Source of the DNA: Megaleporinus macrocephalus
Taxonomy: Eukaryota > Chordata > Actinopteri > Characiformes > Anostomidae
Reading direction: 5' to 3'
Length of the DNA: 64,000 nt
Assembly (NCBI GenBank): GCA_021613375.1
Contig: CM038708.1
Location: forward strand, 29,278,059 to 29,342,058
Shown here: piece after piece, positions 60,666-64,000 of the stretch
Numbering within the stretch: position 1 is the first letter of the stretch
Layout: each line of letters begins with the position of its first letter
Position numbers and translations under genes: made by a program
Notes under the pieces: generated by a model
Seen by the model: the letters and a program-made list of their open reading frames with translations, nothing else
Told to the model about the DNA's origin: nothing
The model's database searches: none

Positions 60666-62377
60666 CAGTGGTATTCACGATGTGTGTACGTTTGCTTGTT
60701 GTTGGTGTTGGTAAAATGTCACTATTAAAAAGTGCACTGTCTCTTTAAGACGCACCCAGGTGAGTCCAGGTGTTACACTCGGCATGTCGTTTGCTCCTCC
60801 ACTGTCTGTCAGTGTTGATATTTAAACATAGGTGATAAAATGTCCTATAGAAATAACTGCACGTCCGGCTCGTCTAAAACCGCGCTGGCTGTCTGTTCGA
60901 GTCCTGTCGTGCATGCAAATATATAATTATAATGTTTGTATCCTGATGTTTTCAGTCTCTCTGCAGTTTACAGTCAACTGGCAGTTAGCAGTGAAATATT
61001 TCCCCAGCTCGTCCTGTCAAATCAGCATTTCTCAAACCCACAGTTATCCCCAGTTTGCGTCTTCACCGTACATAACAGCACAAACAGGTCCAGTAGGTTC
61101 AGCTTTGTTTACATCGTGTGATAACAGTGAGATCTGAGAGAGAGTTCTTATTCGTAGCCAAAACTTGTTACACATGTTGTACTCTCTCTTTGTACCTAAT
61201 CTCGTGACATTCAGTGACTGAGATTACATTTGTGATGTTCTCAGTATTTACAAATAGACACATGCTGACCCCTATCTGACCCCATTAATTATAATAATTT
61301 CCGTACAAAATACCTCAACCAACGACATCAGAAAATTTGAATGATTTATGAAATAACCAATCACCAAATGATCACAGTATCATACTATGAAAATCTCATA
61401 CAGTTGCAGCCTTACTGGATACTGATGCCATCACCTGTCATGGCGTCACTAGGATTCAACCCTGTGACCTCTCAATGACTGGGAGAACTGTAGGATGTTT
61501 GAGGAACTGGAAGTGTCGCCTCTCTTTTGACTAGATCTGCGCGATACAGGCGGAACTGTAAAATAGCATAACTGTAAAATGTGTCTAAACCTTTAGCTTG
61601 AACATTTGGTGTGAAGAGATAATTGACAGAAACTAAACCCACAAAGAATTTAAGGGGAACCGCCCCCGGTGCTGACTATGGGTTACTACAGTGACAGTCG
61701 CACAACTGATGATAGCAAGTCTGTAAAGCACTGTTTAACTGAAGCTACTGAATGATAAAATGATAAAATCTAAAATGTAAACCTGTTATTGACAGTTCAT
61801 ACTATTATTGACAGGTTACTTCACTGACTATTCAAAGACTGTAAAATGCTCTTGCTAAAGAAAAGGTTTTGGTGGTGTCGGTATATTATGTATATGTGTA
61901 TGGTGCTGGGTGCCGCTCTGCAGTGTGAGCACATAACTGTGAGCATATTGCTAAGGATGTGACTGAGAAAGGAGGTGTAGCGTGGCTTTGTTGCTGACTA
62001 GGCTTCTCTGTTTAATGTTAGCTATATGAGAAACAGAGGAAAACTTCACCGATGACTCATCAACCACTGAGGAGATAAGACTCTGCATACGATGGCTTTT
62101 TTTTAATCAGTTCTAACGCTAGTGCTATTGCTCTCCAGCTCCAGCCAGAATTTACAATGTAGAATCAGATCCATATATCATCAAAATAAAGTGTTTTTTT
62201 TTTCCTGTGTACAATTGTAACTCCAGCATTGACCTTTAATGACTGGCAGTTGAGAAGAACCCCGTCCTGTGAAACATCTTAACATGTGCATATGTGTACG
62301 TTCTCTGTGTCCAGCTTTCTGAGTACTGCCTTTTCTTTTTATTGTAAATGTATTGATTTTTGTTTCTCTCTTCACAG

Positions 62378-62450
62378 TCAGAACAGCCCAGTCCAGCCAG
62401 CTCGAGCACCAGTTCCAGTTCAGGCTTCGGACCTGCACACAAACGCCAAG
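62378..62450 (+). CDS. mllt3: mllt3 exon 7 (Ser-rich segment)
   Basis: A 73-nt exon encoding residues 378-401 plus one base: SEQPSPASSSTSSSSGFGPA followed by HKRQ. The acceptor is TTTCTCTCTTCACAG (AG at 62376-62377) and the donor is GTAACC at 62451. The SEQPSPASSSSS motif directly after KSD matches mammalian AF9, which confirms the 13.8-kb splice from exon 6. The segment is low-complexity and likely disordered. Confidence 0.95.
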
Positions 62451-62669
62451 GTAACCTCACCTCACTCCAGCGGCCTGTCCAGATGCTTGTGGCTTTATCT
62501 TTAAACACAGCAGCAGTGTATTTTGGGCAGTGAGCTCTACGTTAGGGACAATTAAAATTTTTTTTATTTATTTATTGCATTGCAAACCTTTCTGCTCTGG
62601 TGCATGTAGTGTCTTGATTTGATCTGCGACTGCGAGGTATTCAGTGTTTTCTGTGTCGTGCATGTGCAG

Positions 62670-62808
62670 TGCTGGGTCCTTTACAGACGATAATCCAAGA
62701 TTTGCACTCGGATGACAATGAAGAAGATTCAGAGGAGGAGGACGAAAATGACATGGACTCTGATTTGGAGCGACCGTTGCACACGCACATGACACACCGC
62801 CATCGCAG
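62670..62808 (+). CDS. mllt3: mllt3 exon 8 (acidic segment), last exon in window
   Basis: A 139-nt exon with acceptor CATGTGCAG and donor GTGACC at 62809, encoding residues 402-447 plus two bases. It reads GPLQTIIQDLHSDDNEEDSE, then an acidic run, then MDSDLERPLHTHMTHRHR. This aligns with mammalian AF9 GPLRSIMKDLQSDDNEE...EMERP. The Arg/His-rich end differs from the mammalian Ser/Arg-rich one. It ends in phase 2 with AG, consistent with an Arg codon completed in the next exon outside the window. The remaining exons, with the ANC1 homology domain, are not included. Confidence 0.95.
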
Positions 62809-63330
62809 GTGACCGTCTGTCCACAGCGCTCGTAATGTCAGTGCTTTATTAGGGCAGGTTTTATGCTCTGCTAATGAGTTGCCTGATTTTCTCCGGGGAT
62901 GAGCGAGATGCCAGAAATGTGTTATCTCAGCACTTGAAGACACTTTAATCATTTGCAGTGTGCTTTATGATTTCTAGTTTTTCTCATGGTTGAGAAGTTG
63001 GAACAGACTGAAAGCTCCAGCAGTGCCACGTTTTTTTTCTGATACTGAACAGCACTAATTCCAGTCAAACACACTTTGTGCGTATACTGACACTTAAATG
63101 AAAAATGAAAGTTAATAACATCCACAATATGCCCGAAATGCAGATGTAATTAATTACAATCCTGAGAATATACAGTCATACTAACTGCCTCTACTTGTTC
63201 CCCTATGATGATTTAGCTCAGCTGTCACACTTCTAACTCATCCTCTACTGAGAACACACTTCTGCAATATCCTCAATTTCTGTTTATGGGCTGAATTTAT
63301 TCCAACATATTGGGAAAAAAATATGTTGTG

Positions 63331-63711
63331 TGTTAAACACTAAATAGCCTTTTGTATTCATATTAATAGAATGGAATTGTGAAAAATCAGTGGTGGTGGT
63401 GGTAGTAATAGTCACAGCCCCACCTCCACATGGTTATTTATGTTAAACACACTAAATTGCCTTTTGTATTCATATTAAAAGTAAATTGGAATTGTAAAAA
63501 AACGGTGGTGGAATTGGGAACAGTGGTGGAATGGAATTATAAAAATCGGTGGTGGTGGTGGTGGGGGTAGTATTAGTCACAGTCCCACCACCACATGGTT
63601 ATTTATGTTGAATTGGGTTTTGTATACATATTAAAGGTGGAATGAAATTGTAAAAAATTTGGTGGTGGTAGTAGTAGTAGTAGTAATAGTCGTAGCCCCA
63701 CCACCACATGG
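63331..63711 (+). repeat. Tandem duplication, about three units of 110-170 bp
   Basis: Each unit has TTTTGTATTCATATTAA (or TTTTGTATACATATTAA), TGGAATTGTAAAAA, a GGTGGTGGTGG/TAGTAGTAG tract, TAGTCACAGCCCCACC and CACCACATGG. The trinucleotide part varies in length and one unit carries a duplicated GGTGGAATTGG piece. Confidence 0.88.
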
Positions 63712-63739
63712 AGGTTAATTAATTTTATAATTAAATATA

Positions 63740-63895
<156 letters not shown>

Positions 63896-64000
63896 AAGCT
63901 TTGTCTACATGTTTAATGTTATTAAACTTAAATATGCTGACATAATCTACATGTTATTTAAGTTCTGTTTAAACAGTTACTGAATGGTCCATTAACGGTC

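Larger units (their letters stand above)
48560..62377 (+). other. mllt3: mllt3 intron 6 (13.8 kb)
   Basis: No additional gene seen. Contains a 24-bp minisatellite (51.0-51.35 kb), a CGATTCG-rich interspersed repeat (52.67-53.01 kb), two opposed family C MITEs (53.65 and 54.04 kb), a ~690-bp CT tract (55.8-56.5 kb), a SINE-like tail (57.7-57.9 kb) and a dispersed repeat near 60.5 kb. Confidence 0.8.
6504..62808 (+). other. mllt3: mllt3 (AF9) gene, coding span of exons 1-8; 3' part outside window
   Basis: Eight spliced exons give a continuous frame of 447 codons plus 2 nt. AF9 is a nuclear chromatin reader and super-elongation-complex scaffold: the YEATS domain binds acetylated or crotonylated histone H3 tails, and the C-terminal ANC1 homology domain recruits AF4/AFF4, DOT1L, BCOR or CBX8. 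Assignment to AF9 rather than ENL rests on AF9-type residues: [44 protein letters not shown] and [10 protein letters not shown], then a linker ending STLPPF-D-VDPNDSD. Human AF9 is about 568 residues, so roughly the last 100-120, with the ANC1 homology domain, are missing here. The gene lacks the long polyserine run of mammals and carries an additional ENL-like exon. Gene identity is close to certain; the exact 5' UTR, any noncoding exons and alternative transcripts cannot be seen. Confidence 0.97.

Noticed and set aside
6504..62808. Gene being mllt1 (ENL) instead of mllt3
   Set aside because: Exon 5 is ENL-like, but diagnostic YEATS residues and the linker in exons 6-8 are AF9-type.

Overview
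The window is vertebrate, almost certainly teleost fish, nuclear DNA. It has short exons with GT/AG splice sites in very long AT-rich introns, abundant CA/CT/TA microsatellites, several families of short interspersed elements, a decayed Tc1/mariner transposase and a LINE fragment. There is no operon structure, CRISPR array, rRNA or tRNA that I could find. Some repeat families look like ones I associate with otophysan fishes (characins, catfishes, electric fishes); that is an inference from memory.

One protein-coding gene accounts for the coding content: mllt3 (AF9), on the + strand. I reconstructed eight coding exons: 6504-6515, 7061-7241, 41610-41692, 41838-41981, 44936-45064, 47978-48559, 62378-62450 and 62670-62808. 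All junctions are GT/AG and phase-consistent, giving 447 codons plus 2 nt. Residues 1-140 are a YEATS domain with every acyl-lysine pocket residue I know for AF9 in place. Residues 141-183 are an extra exon of the type found in the paralogue ENL (MLLT1). Residues 184-377 are a Lys/Ser-rich linker with a nuclear localisation signal. Residues from 378 on are a Ser-rich then acidic segment. The C-terminal ANC1 homology domain, which binds AF4/AFF4, DOT1L, BCOR or CBX8, must lie beyond position 64000.

Layout: 1-6200 is upstream DNA rich in interspersed repeats, with a possible divergent promoter at its far left. 6220-7260 is a CpG-rich promoter holding exon 1, intron 1 and exon 2. Intron 2 (7242-41609, 34.4 kb) holds most of the window, including a Tc1 pseudogene (29.2-29.6 kb), a LINE 3' fragment (31.5-32.1 kb) and an 830-bp minisatellite (34.1-35.0 kb). 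Exons 3-6 sit between 41.6 and 48.6 kb. Intron 6 (13.8 kb) holds a 24-bp minisatellite, paired MITEs and a ~690-bp CT tract. Exons 7 and 8 close the coding part, followed by a local tandem duplication and a TG/TA microsatellite.

No previously undescribed system is evident. The points most worth checking are the in-frame ENL-type exon, the two upstream ORFs, the lack of the long polyserine tract, a possible internal alternative first exon, and the repeat architectures. Nearly all remaining open reading frames are chance or microsatellite-driven.
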